A DNA stretch of 64,000 nucleotides from Pegoplata infirma (Eukaryota; Arthropoda; Insecta; Diptera; Anthomyiidae). Numbering within the stretch: position 1 is the stretch's first letter; each line of letters begins with the position of its first letter. The translations under genes were made by a program, and so were the position numbers. Below, in pieces: positions 35,021 through 44,690 of this stretch. The notes under the pieces were generated by a model. That model was not told where the DNA came from and did no database searches. It saw only the letters and a program-made list of their open reading frames with translations. The DNA lies in NCBI GenBank assembly GCA_963921195.1, contig OY992540.1, forward strand, positions 64,426,844 through 64,490,843, read 5' to 3'.

Positions 35021-36000
35021 ATACCCTCCACTCTAGTGATAGAGGGTATATATAAGTTTGTCATTCCGATTGTAACACCTCGAAATATTGGTCTAGGACC
35101 CCATAAAGTATATATATTTATGATCCTCGATCGATTTTAAGTCGATCTAGCGATGTCCGTCCGTCCGTCCGTCCGTCTGTCTGTCCGTCCGTAGAAAACA
35201 CGCTTACGTTTGAAAGACTTATACCTGGTCAGGTTGGTATTGCAATCCAGCCAAATCGGTCCAGTGGTTCAAAAGTTATGAGCAAAAGAGTAAATTTCGG
35301 CAAGGGTGTTTCGCGAATTTACGAGATAAAAAACACGATAACTTCCGAAAGACAACAATGAGACTACTGAAGCTTGGCATGTATCTTTGCCATTCCCCGG
35401 GTCTATTTGGTATTAAATTTCAGCTCAATCGGTCCAGTTGATCAAAAGTTATAAGCAAAACCCTGAATTTCAGATTAGTTTCATCTAAAATGCCACGTGT
35501 TTTTAACAAGTTTTAAAAGCATTGGTATTGACTAAACAATGCTTTTTAAACTTGTTTAATTTTAAAGCAATGCTTTTTAAACTTGTTTAGTTTTAAAAGC
35601 ATTGGTAACTTAAAAATTACACTCGAAAAAAATTTTACACTCAAAAAAAAATTTTAAACTCAAAAAAAATTTTACACTCAAAAAAAATTTACACAAAAAA
35701 AATGTTGTTTTTTTTTTTTACAAAAATGACAATATTTTGTGTACATACGTACGTGTATTCACTCAGAAATATTTTCACAGTAAAAAAACATTACACTCGA
35801 AAAAAATTTTACACTAAAAAAAAATTAGTAATTTTTATTTTTTTTTTAAAAAATGACAAAAAAAAGTTTTTTACTCAAAATAAAATATTTCTAATCAAAA
35901 TTGTTAACTTTTTCACGTCAAAAAATGTACTACCCTTTAAAAAATGCATTGTGGAGGGTATTCATAGATTCGGCAAAGTCGAATTTAACTTTTCTACTTG
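35021..36000 (+). mobile_element. mini-me/DINE-1-like element, full-length copy
   Basis: The start is ATACCCTCCACTCTAGTGAT. The GTCC/GTCT tract is at about 35155-35190 and a (TTTTACACTCAAAAAAAA) patch at about 35625-35700. The 3' end is GTGGAGGGTATTCATAGATT, then GCAAAGTCGAATTTAAC, and ACTTG. It is closely related to 27885-28704 and 551-1547. The 102-aa frame inside is not credible. Confidence 0.8.
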
Positions 36001-37609
36001 TTTTCCTTGACCCTTTTTCGATCCAAGTAGGATGATTTTAACCTGATGCACCATAAAATAATAATCAAAAATTCTAAATATTGATCTAAGGGCGCTATGG
36101 CTTAAATAATCTGATTTGATCTTTGATCTGAAGAATCCAAAATTTTGGTGTAATTTTTTTAAAATCCAAAGCTTTAATCGAAGGCCGCCATTTTTTAAAA
36201 ATTACGGATAGCGTTATCTCGAAATCAGTTTGACCAATTTTAAAAAATTTTTGATATTCTTGTTCAGAGAATCAAAATTAATAAATATGACATTTTTTAA
36301 AATTTTCGAAAATTTAAAATTTTAATCACCGGGCGCTTATTCCATCCCATTTGCCCAAATTTTTACCACATAAAGATTAAGCCTAAAAGAATAAAAATAT
36401 TCTCGGACAATCAAAAACTTTTTTGCCATACAAAAAAATGCCGCCCTTAAGAAACATGTTCTTATGTATAGTTCTCATTGTATACACCTTCTCCCTGATT
36501 TACTGTATAATTTACCAATATTTTGCACTTCTTAAACACTACCACGACATTCGAGGAATATTTGTAATTCCATAGTGTCTGTTTGCATACACGCAAACGA
36601 TTTTGAACATTGTAAGACAATGTTGTATTTTGAATAAAGTAGTTGGAAAACATTTTAGTACAATTTTTCTTTTATATTCTTACATTTTGCAATTTCAATA
36701 TCTCTAGTGAATAAAATTGAGATGTTTTTACATACACAAGACAAAAAAGAATTTTATTTTTTATCGTTATTTAAGTTTAACTACATTTTTAAAGAAGTTG
36801 ATAATATCTGTTGTTTTGCTGAAAATATGTTGGTAAAAAAAAATAATTGGAACATTTTTAAAAAGTTTCCATTTTTAACACAACTTTGTTTAAACACGTA
36901 TTATATTACATTTCAATCAATCTACTATAAATTAAGCAAGAATAAACACATTAATATTAATGTTTAACGCATTGCGCTAAAAATAAAGGTTGTGCCCAAA
37001 AATATAGGCCACATTTAAGAGTTTATTTAAAATCCCCTAATGTATGCAACACATTTTGTTTAAGTTCTTAATTTACCCAAACAATGCATAAAATTTCTTT
37101 ATTTACCAGAGTATAAACAAAATGAACTTTATTTTGTATTAACAATGACATTTTTTTTTTAGCCATGACATAGACTTAAATCACTTGGGAAATTCTTATT
37201 ATAGAAAAATTTTATAACATTTGGAAAACAAGCTGCTCCTCCCTACAACTCCTAAAACACCCACTTAAATATCAAGTTATTTGCCAAGTTAAAGAACATA
37301 AATAAAAATTACGACAAATATAAACAAATGTATTAAATGGACAAAAAACAAATAAAACAAAAAACAATTTTTATTTATTAATAAAAATTAATCAGAATTT
37401 CAAAAATATATATAAATAAGGGAAAATAACGTTAAAATAATAAAGTAAAAAATATATGTATACACATAACTCAATTTTAAGGCAACAATTTTTATTTACA
37501 CCGTGTCCAAATGAATTTTGTAAAGGGAAATTGGAAATTATTTTGAATTTTTTTAAATAAATTATATATCTGTATTGTATAAAATTTCAAAATCTGATTT
37601 TTTTTTATT
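36001..37609. other. No recognised feature
   Basis: A/T-rich. The 86-aa frame at 36707-36967 and the 63-aa frame at 36462-36653 show no domains and have A/T-driven composition. Confidence 0.45.
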
Positions 37610-39003
37610 GAGGACTGTCTTAGATCTGAAAATTTTTCTTTAGGGAAAATCTGAGAATTTTTTTATAGGAAAAATGTTTAAAAATCATAGAATTTTTCTG
37701 TCTGAAAAATTTTTTTAGGAGAATTTGTCAGAAACTTAGAATTTTTCTCTAAAAAAATGTTTTTGAATCTGAGAATTTTTCTACACGAAAAATGTTTCAG
37801 AATCTAAAGGCCTATTCACACCTGAGGTGAAATCTCGTTCGAACGAGATTTCGATCATATGGTCTGTATCATTTCATACACAACCATGTGATCAAAATCT
37901 CATTCGAACGAGATTTCCCCTCAGGTGTGAATTGGGTATAAAGCTTGTTCTTTACGAAAAATGTCTTAGAATCTGAGACTTTTTCTATATTAAATATTTC
38001 TCAGAATCTGAGACTTTTTCTATACGTAAAATGTCTCAAAGTCCGAGAAATAAATTCTGGTGTTTCCGAACTTGAGAATTTTTCTATACGAAAAATGTCT
38101 CAAAACCTGAGACTTTTTCTATACGAAAAATGTTTATAAATCTGAGAATTTTTCTTCAGGAAAAGTGTCTCAGAATCTGAGAGTTTTCTATAGGGAAAAC
38201 GACTTAGAAACTTAGAATTTTTCTATATGAAAATGTTTCTTTAGAAAAAAAGAACCAGAACCTGAAAATAATTTTTTAGGAAAAATGTGTAAGAATTTGA
38301 TAATGATAAAAATGTCTCAAAATCTAAGAAAAAAAAACTATAAAAAATATATCTCAGAATCTGAGAATTTTTTTAAAGAAAATATATCTCAGAATATACG
38401 AAATTTTCTAAAGAGAAACTTCCCAGAATCTGGGAATTTTTCTAAAAGAAAAATGTCTCATAATCTAAGAATTTTTCATACTAAAAATATCTCAGAGTCT
38501 GAGCATTTTTCTGAAGGAAAAACATCTCAGAATCTGAAAAAAGATTTCATAATCTAGAATTTTTCGATAGGAAAAATGCCACAGAATCTCAAAACTGTTC
38601 TATAGGAAAAAATTTCAGAACCTCAGATTTTTTGAAAATTGAAAATGTCTCAGAATCTAGGGAATCTTCTATAGGAAAAATGCTTAAGAATCTGAGAATT
38701 TTTCAATCGAAAAAATGTACCAGAATCTGAGAATTTTTTTATTCGCAAAATCTTTCAGAAATTGAGAATCTTTCTATAGGAGAAATCGTTCAAAGTCTGA
38801 CATTCTTTCTTTTTAAAAAGTGTCTAAAAATTTGAGAATTTTTCTCAAGAAAACAATGTATCGGAATCTAAAAATTTTCCTTCGGGATAAATGTGACAAA
38901 ATATGAGAAGTTTTTCGGAATCTGAGAATTTTTTTGGAGAAAAAGTGTTTCAGAATCTTAAAAGTTTTATATAGGATAAATGTCTCAAAATCTGAGAATA
39001 TTT
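37610..39003 (+). repeat. 35-bp hairpin satellite array
   Basis: Degenerate units of consensus GAATTTTTCTATAGGAAAAA plus TGTCTCAGAATCTGA. It is the same satellite as 6010-7440 in opposite orientation, and here too it directly precedes the palindromic module. It is broken by a small inverted-repeat element at about 37808-37941. Frames within are artefacts. Confidence 0.85.
37808..37941. mobile_element. Small inverted-repeat element inside the satellite
   Basis: GGCCTATTCACACCTGAG at the left and CTCAGGTGTGAATTGGGTAT at the right are inverted ends. Each arm contains its own palindrome (AAATCTCGTTCGAACGAGAT plus TT, extended to 24 bp at 37829-37852, and a one-mismatch version near 37895). Flanking TAA is compatible with a 3-bp target duplication of the PIF/Harbinger kind, but that is only a suggestion. 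Confidence 0.65.
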
Positions 39004-39005
39004 AA

Positions 39006-39235
39006 CATGATAATGTTTTTAGGCTGGTGTCTTATTTTAAAAAAGTTGCAGGTCGCTACCTTAGATTGACTATATAAGCTAACAATTAACGAAAAAGAAA
39101 ACAAGAATTACTATTTTCATTTTCTTAAAACCAAAAATTTTAATAACTTGGGTTTGTAACTTATATAATAATTCACCTCGTGGTGAATAAAACCGTTTTT
39201 CACCAGCTGGTGAATGAAAAGTAACATAATTATTT
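39006..39235 (+). repeat. Palindromic module of composite repeat, copy C3
   Basis: ATGATAATGTTTTTAGGCTG and AAAAGTTGCAGGTCGCTACC lead to the dyads ATTCACCTCGTGGTGAAT and TTCACCAGCTGGTGAA (39199-39214, perfect 16-bp palindrome). It follows the satellite and precedes the T-rich array. Confidence 0.8.
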
Positions 39236-39789
39236 TTCAACTAAAAATTTTTTTTTATCAATTTTTTTTTTTTTTTCAACAAATTTTCTTTTTTCATCAA
39301 AATTTTTTTTTTCATCAATTTTTTTGTTTTTTCATAAAACTTTTGTTTTTCATCAAAATTTTTTTTTTTTTTTTCATAAATTTTTTTTTTCATCGAACTT
39401 TGTTTTATTTAATCAATTTTTTTTTCATCAATTTTTTTTTTCATAATTTTTCTTTTTCCATAAAACTTTTGCTTTTCATAAAATTTTTTTTTTCATAAAT
39501 TTTTTTTTCATCAAACTTTTTTTTATCATTTTTTTATCAATTTTTTTTCATAAATTTTTTTTCATCAAATTTTTTTTTTCATCAAATTTTTTTTCATAAT
39601 TTTTTTATTTCATCAATTTTTTTTTTTTCATTAATTTTTTTTTCATCAAATTTTTTTTTTTCATCAAAAATTTTTTTTTCCATCAATTTTTTTTCATCAA
39701 ATGTTTTTTTCATATTTTTTTTTTTTTTTTCATTAATTTTTTTTTTTTCATCAAAAATTTTTTCTCATCAATTTTTTTGTTTTTTCATA
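39236..39789 (+). repeat. (TTTTTTTCATCAA)n array C3, part left of the retrotransposon
   Basis: Irregular TTTTTTTCATCAA units. The last bases (GTTTTTTCATA, 39779-39789) are repeated at 44340-44350, where the array resumes, so the retrotransposon block sits inside this array. Confidence 0.85.
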
Positions 39790-39810
39790 GGTTAGGTTAG
39801 GTTAGGTTGT
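39790..39810 (-). repeat. Retrotransposon 3' tail, TTAGG-like repeats
   Basis: On the plus strand GGTTAGGTTAGGTTAGGTT precedes the 3' UTR, so the element ends in (AACCT)n rather than poly(A). A trace of it (GAGTTAGG) survives at the fragment 11757-11830. Confidence 0.8.
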
Positions 39811-39820
39811 AAGTGGCTGC

Positions 39821-39835
39821 TGACGTTTTACGTCA
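39821..39835 (-). ncRNA. 3' UTR stem-loop of the retrotransposon
   Basis: TGACGT-TTT-ACGTCA forms a 6-bp stem a few bases from the tail. In the second copy (11777-11795) the stem is GCTGATGT/ACATCAGC: one C-G pair has become T-A with both strands changed. Position and covariation suggest a structure recognised by the reverse transcriptase. This is inference from two copies. Confidence 0.6.
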
Positions 39836-39916
39836 ACACACGTAGACTCTGAGGTCCATTGTGATACCACGGGATCGTAATAGGTTTCCCTACTAGTCCC
39901 TGTCGTTAAACCAGTT

Positions 39917-40983
39917 TCAGCTTCTTATGAAACTCCTTAGATGTTGAATTTTGACATCCGACAAATCAGAAAGATCGTACAGCTCCCTAGATCCCAGTGA
40001 AGCAAGTCGTTGACCAGAAAGTGCCGGGCAATGGCAAATAAAGTGTTCGATAGTTTCCAACTCCTCTTCATCCATGCAACTTCGGCAAAAGTCATTCGAC
40101 GGCACATTTAACCGCTCTGCGTGCTTCCCTATAAGACAGTGTCCGGTAATTATAGAAACCACCGTCGAAATCTCTCCTCTTGGAAGCGATATCAGCTCAC
40201 TTGTGCGCCCCTGATTAAGAGAAGGCCAAATCAGTCGTGTTGTCTCACACGTCCATCCATTTGCCCATCTTTGATTAGTCTCCGTCGCTGAACAAAGCCG
40301 TAGGTTTTGCTTGCAAGTTTCTAGAGGCATACCAACACATTCCAATTCTGTTGGAACCTGTAAGGTAGTTCCTAGTCTTGCAAGCTCATCGGCTTTGCAA
40401 TTCCCTGGAATGTCTCTGTGCCCTGGGACCCATATGAGTCGTATGTTAAACTGCTTGGCCATCTCATTTAAAGACGTGCGGCAGTTAAGGGCAGATCTTG
40501 TTTTCAGAAACATTGAATCCAGGGACTTGACCGCGGCTTGACTGTCAGTATAGATGTTGACTGCGGTTGTAGACAAGACATTGCAGCTCAACCAGTCAGC
40601 CACTTCCTTTATTGCCAGCATCTCTGCCTGGTAAACACTGCAATGATCTGGCAATCTACGAGCCAGGCTCAATCCAAGCTCTTCCGAATAGACCCCAAAG
40701 CCCACTTGTTCGTGCAGCCTCGATCCATCTGTGTAAAAATTTATGATAGCTCCTCTTCCCGGAGTATCCCCCATCCAAGACTCCCTGGATGGTATCATAG
40801 TGGTAAAGTGGCGCTCAAAAAGGCTCAAAGAGGGAGCACAATCCACATTTTGTGGTATTGTTATCTTTTTCAAGATCGCGCTATGGCCACAATCGCTGCT
40901 CCTCCATTGCAGCGTGCTATTAAGTCGAATTGCCGACGCAGCTGCATACTGCCTACCCAATATGTCCAAGGGTATCAGATGAA
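39917..40983 (-). pseudogene. Retrotransposon ORF2, RNase H and C-terminal part
   Basis: This is the C-terminal segment of the pol-like ORF2, about 350 codons, cut off from its RT domain by a MITE. The RNase H domain degrades the RNA of RNA/DNA hybrids. Its catalytic blocks are visible: TDGS (residues about 80-83 of this segment), the Glu in QAEMLAI (115), TDSQ (141-144), and WVPGHRDIPGN with KADELA (180-197). A Cys/His cluster CRSC ... HFICHC follows near residues 290-315, as in many non-LTR elements. The reading frame itself is intact to a stop at 39917. A start predicted from the first in-frame initiation codon would be artificial, since the coding continues upstream across the MITE at VHLIPLDILG. 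Confidence 0.92.
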
Positions 40984-41556
40984 CACTCAGAAAATTATGT
41001 AAGTTACTACATGTTAGTTGTTTATATATTTAACAGTAGTTAGTTATTTTTAACTACAAAGTCAGTTGTTTTTGTATGAAAAATATCAAACAACTATTTT
41101 TGTAAGTTATTTTAAGTACTTTTTTTGAATAACTAACAAAAAAGTACTGTGATGTAGTAACAGTTATTTAAAGTAGTTAATTTTATTTTTTTTATCTCTG
41201 AAAAATTTTCAAAGTTTTTTTCCAAAAAATAAAAATAAATTTTCTTTTTTTTTATTTTTCACAACTTTTTTTTTTTAAAAAAAACTTTGAAAAAATTTGG
41301 CCTTCAATTTTTTTTCTGAAAAATTTTTTGAAGAAAAAAAAATATTTATAGCTTTTTTTATTTTTACTACATTTTAGTTGTTTTGACTACAAATGTAAGT
41401 TGTTTTTACTACATAAGTCAGTTGTTTTTTGTCAGTTAAAATAACTAACATTGTTAGTTGATTTAACTGAAAAAGTAGTTGACCCCAAAACAACTTACAA
41501 AGTAGTTATTTTAACTGACATTTTCAGTTGATTTTACTAACATAATTTTTTGAGTG
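40984..41556. mobile_element. CACTCA MITE inside retrotransposon ORF2
   Basis: Ends CACTCAGAAAATTATGT and its inverse ACATAATTTTTTGAGTG enclose 573 bp rich in TTAGTTGTTTT/AACTACTTT motifs. AA flanks both sides (40982-40983, 41557-41558). On removing the MITE and one AA, the ORF2 frame runs directly from ...EILL into HLIPLDILG, which fixes both boundaries. It is the youngest event in this stack. Confidence 0.9.
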
Positions 41557-42339
41557 AAGGAGGATTTCTAATGCAGCCGTAGGTGTAGTACGAAGAGCAC
41601 CAGTGATGCACATTGACGCCATTCTCTGTACCTTCGTGATAAAGACACAGTTCGCTTTTGTTTCTAAAGCAGGCCACCAGACAATGATTCCATACAGCAA
41701 AATTGGACGCACCACTGCTGTATAGATCCAATGAACGACTTGAGGGCTAAAACCCCATCGTTTTCCAATGGCCCTTTTACAGGAATACAAAGCAATCGTT
41801 GCTTTTCTCACCCGTTCCTCAATATTACGCCTGAAATTCAGCTTCCTATCTAGAAATACTCCAAGATACTTGGCTCCATCTGAGAAGGTGATTTCAGTAC
41901 CGTCCAGAGAAATAGGATCGAAAGCAGGAATCTTAATTTTCCTTGTAAATAAAACAAGCTCTGTTTTACTAGGATTAACTCCTAGACCACAGTCTCTTGC
42001 CCATTTAGACAGATCTTTCAGAGAACCCTGAAGAATGTCCCGCAATGTTGGCAGATGCTTCCCCTTTACCGCTATCGCGACATCGTCAGCATATGCGACA
42101 ACATGACAACCACGTGCTTCTAGAGATAGTAGCATTGAATTCAGTGCCAGGTTCCAAAGAAGCGGCGAAAGAACACCTCCTTGTGGTGTGCCCCTATTGA
42201 CAAATCGAGATATGACGGACGCTCCCAATTCAGACGTTATACGTCTGTTGGCAAGTAGGTTTTCCACCATTAAAACGATTTCACGCTTTACTCCCAGACC
42301 AGACAATGCCAATATTATCGATTCTGGGATGACATTATT
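41557..42339 (-). pseudogene. Retrotransposon ORF2, reverse transcriptase part
   Basis: The segment encodes the fingers/palm of a non-LTR reverse transcriptase. RTPQGG-type motif B reads GTPQGGVLSPLLWN (residues about 56-69 of the open segment) and the catalytic YADD box is at 89-92. These are followed by GVNPSKTELVLF and KYLGVFLDRKLNF (motifs D/E region) and the thumb-like ALYSCKRAIGKRWG. The catalytic domain core is intact, but the N-terminal part, including motif A with its Asp, is missing at the inversion junction near 42339 (frame enters at NNVIPESI). The first few residues before that come from the fused 5' UTR. Downstream it runs into the MITE. Confidence 0.92.
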
Positions 42340-42466
42340 TCGTTCAACTGTTGACAAGTGTGGACGTGTTTTAATTTATCTCCGTGCTATTAATTGAATT
42401 TTTTGAAATTGTTCGTAATAGGTATTTTTGTAATATTTTCATGACCACATCCAGGAAAATGAAAAT
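42340..42466 (+). promoter_or_regulatory. Retrotransposon 5' UTR and inversion junction
   Basis: About 125 bp separate the RT fragment from the ORF1 start. The element's own 5' end probably lies at 42333-42341, where CATTATT could belong to either side (microhomology). GGACGTG at 42362-42368 matches the consensus of the downstream promoter element used by internal promoters of insect non-LTR elements. Its spacing to a possible initiator is not ideal, so this is a weak candidate. Confidence 0.4.
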
Positions 42467-43870
42467 ATGGACACAAATGATACCGATTTAATTCGAGGCT
42501 CTGCCTCACCGACTGGTGCTGGTCCTAGCACTGGTCTTAGGGTTGCGACCTTGAAGTCCGACCTTGATTCTGGTAGGGGTGCCCAGCCTAATATTGGTGG
42601 TAAAAAGAAAAAGAAACTTAAACCATCAAAGGTCAGGCACAACCAGAGACGGCTTTGTTTGAAAATAATTAACAGACTAAGCCAACTTGATAGAACGAAG
42701 CTCTCCGAACGTGAGAGGGCGTCGCTATCATGGGCGAAAGGAGTCATTGAAGAACAGGACAAACTTTCGGCAATGCGCGCATCTGACAAACAGAGCGCTG
42801 TTTCGGCCTCGTCATCGAAGTCTGGTAAAAGGTTGCGCTCGCCCGACGAGAAACCTTTACCTAAGAGATCTAAGGTGACCGGCAACGTCTGGACTCAGTC
42901 TTTTAGTGAAGTGGTTAAAGGTAACTTCGTTAGGGCTGTGATAAACAGGCAAAATGGGGATTGTAGTATTCCAAGGGACAAGTGGAGTTTAGTTGAAACT
43001 AAACTAAATGAAATCTTCTATAGGCTCCTTGAGAGTATGCCTGATTTTCTCCCTACTACTGTCAACGCAGGTTGGTATCAGGGGCGAGTAAAACTCGTTG
43101 CGTTTGGGAACGAAAGATCCGCAGCCGTGTTTAAGGTTGCCATCAGCCAAGTGGGAGAGTTATGGCCTGGAGCCAGACTGGACGTTGTGGAAAAACATGA
43201 TATCCCCTCGCAACCCAGAGCTCATGCATGGATCCCAATGGCTACAAATGACACTGCGGTGATTCTTAAGATGATAAAAGTCTGCAATCCTGACCTTCCA
43301 ACTCAGAATTGGCAAATTGCCAGATTGGGTGAGATGGAGGGCGCTCGTCGTCAAGCAGTGGTCTTGGTTAATGAGGAATCGCTTCCGCTTTTAGCCAGGA
43401 CTGACGGCATTATTAGATTTGGATTTTTTCATATAAGAGTCAATGTCTACAAGGGCGACCAGAAGACTATTTTGGACGCAGACAAGCCTGTGGCAGAGTC
43501 GGCTGAGGAGGAGAATCGGGAAAAGGTTGATATTCAGCTGGCCGATCCTAGGCTGATGGGAGATGCATCTGGCATTTTTGAAACCGAATCTGGTAACGAA
43601 TGCGACCTCTGTGATGGCATGGAGGATAAAGCTGATGCCACGATGGGTGACATTCAGGACGAGGCCCATGCAGTGAGGAATTCGGAGAGTTCTGTTGCCT
43701 CCGATTCAGAACAGATGGGATATATATCTGGCTTATTCGAAACCGAATCTGGGGACGAATGCGACCTCTTTGATAACACGGAGGATGAAGCCAATAACAC
43801 GGTGGTGGAAAGGATGGTGGAAATAAAACAAGATGTTGCGGTTCCTACAAATAAACCTCCATCACTGTAA
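42467..43870 (+). CDS. Retrotransposon ORF1 protein (gag-like), intact
   Basis: An intact 467-aa frame. ORF1 proteins of this group bind element RNA and form the ribonucleoprotein. The first 140 residues are basic and disordered (Lys-rich KKKKKLKPSK near 47). Residues about 155-335 form the folded part, with QGRVKLVAFGNERSAAVF, RAHAWIPMATN, NWQIARLGE and GFFHIRVNVYKGD. This resembles the DUF4780-type domain found in LOA-like insect retroelements. The C-terminus is acidic and contains a duplicated motif, FETESGNECDLCD at about 370 and FETESGDECDLFD at about 423. I see no CCHC zinc knuckle. Start: the ATG follows GGAAAATGAAAAT and is the first in frame. It overlaps the next ORF by 38 bp in the +1 frame. 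Confidence 0.85.
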   Translation: MDTNDTDLIRGSASPTGAGPSTGLRVATLKSDLDSGRGAQPNIGGKKKKKLKPSKVRHNQRRLCLKIINRLSQLDRTKLSERERASLSWAKGVIEEQDKLSAMRASDKQSAVSASSSKSGKRLRSPDEKPLPKRSKVTGNVWTQSFSEVVKGNFVRAVINRQNGDCSIPRDKWSLVETKLNEIFYRLLESMPDFLPTTVNAGWYQGRVKLVAFGNERSAAVFKVAISQVGELWPGARLDVVEKHDIPSQPRAHAWIPMATNDTAVILKMIKVCNPDLPTQNWQIARLGEMEGARRQAVVLVNEESLPLLARTDGIIRFGFFHIRVNVYKGDQKTILDADKPVAESAEEENREKVDIQLADPRLMGDASGIFETESGNECDLCDGMEDKADATMGDIQDEAHAVRNSESSVASDSEQMGYISGLFETESGDECDLFDNTEDEANNTVVERMVEIKQDVAVPTNKPPSL

Positions 43871-44340
43871 GGCAGCCTCAGTTGCACTCTTGCTGCGCCT
43901 GACGACAGGAGCAGTTGACTTGGTTTTTATCCAAGAGCCCTGGGTGCGGGGTGGCAGGGTTTGCGGATTGAAGACCCCTGGGTTTAAGTTGGTGGTTGCC
44001 AAAGGTGAGGGCTCACCAAGAGCCTGCATCTTGGCAAAAAATGGCTTAAATATATTCTTTTTATCAACTTTTAGTGATATGGACGTTACAGCGGCTAGCT
44101 TAGAGCTTCATGGGAAGTCTATTTGGCTCGCCTCTGCGTATTTTCCTAATCCGGGGTCAATACCCCCGGAGAAGGTTGTCGGTCTAATTCGGGAGTCTGA
44201 ATCTAGGGGACACCAGTTAGTAGTGTGTTGTGATGCTAATGCACATCATTCGATATGGGGTAGTACAGACACAAATGATAGAGGCGAATCACTTTTGGAG
44301 TTTTTGTTAAGCACTAACCTGTATATTTGTAACAAGGGTG
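43833..44340 (+). pseudogene. Retrotransposon ORF2 start, truncated endonuclease
   Basis: The first 169 residues are those of an apurinic/apyrimidinic-like endonuclease, which nicks target DNA to prime reverse transcription. Visible catalytic blocks: QINLHH (Asn), FIQEPW (Glu) and VCCDANAHHSIWGS (Asp/Asn). The C-terminal SDH block is missing because the sequence stops at LYICNKG and runs into the T-rich array. The open frame continues to 44612 only through low-complexity Phe/Ile codons. The start ATG lies 38 bp inside the ORF1 end in another frame, so translation would need reinitiation or frameshifting. This fragment is the inverted 5' half's outer end. Confidence 0.9.
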
Positions 44341-44690
44341 TTTTTTCATACATTTTTTTTTTTCATCAATTCTTTTTTCACTATTTTTTTTTTTCATCAA
44401 TTTTTTTTTATCAAAATTTTTTTTTCATAAATTTTTTTTATCATATTTTTTTTCATCAAATATTTTTATCAAATGTTTTATTATCAAATTTTTTATTATC
44501 AATTTTTTTTCTCACAATTTTTTTTTTCATCCATTTTTTTTTTTACATCAAAAAATTTTTCTTTTTATCAAAAAAATTCATCAAAAACTTTTTTCTTCAA
44601 AATTTTTTTTAAACAAAAATTTTGGGTTCATTAAATTTTTTTTAACATAATTTTTTTTTTCGTGAAAAAAAACATATTTTTACCAAAACT
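44341..44690 (+). repeat. (TTTTTTTCATCAA)n array C3, part right of the retrotransposon
   Basis: It resumes with TTTTTTCATA, the duplicated target, and continues as irregular TTTTTCATCAA units. Confidence 0.85.

Larger units (their letters stand above)
39790..44340 (-). mobile_element. LOA-clade-like non-LTR retrotransposon with inverted 5' half
   Basis: The block is bounded by the same 10-11 bp, GTTTTTTCATA, on both sides. Reading on the minus strand from the right, it first holds the 5' part of the element in inverted orientation (ORF1 and truncated endonuclease, both coding on the plus strand). It then holds the 3' part in normal orientation (RT, RNase H, 3' UTR, tail of CCTAA-type repeats). 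The end of the endonuclease and the start of RT are missing. LOA assignment rests on ORF1 type plus an RNase H domain; I and R1 clades remain possible. A 573-bp MITE interrupts it. Confidence 0.85.

Noticed and set aside
39214..39498. Phe-rich 94-aa frame in the T-rich array, and the Phe-rich end of the endonuclease frame to 44612
   Set aside because: TTT/TTC/ATT codons of a low-complexity array; the true retrotransposon coding stops at 44340.
39790..39810. TTAGG repeats as telomere or telomere-targeted insertion
   Set aside because: Only three to four units, at the 3' end of the element, in a T-rich array target; Diptera lack TTAGG telomeres. It is the element's tail.
42340..42466. Bidirectional promoter between two divergent host genes
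   Set aside because: Both flanking reading frames are halves of one retrotransposon inside a single target duplication, so the divergent layout is explained by 5' inversion.
42439..42885. 148-aa minus frame opposite ORF1, and other frames opposite ORF1/ORF2 (e.g. 40538-41002)
   Set aside because: Antisense shadows of the retrotransposon coding regions, with no domain.
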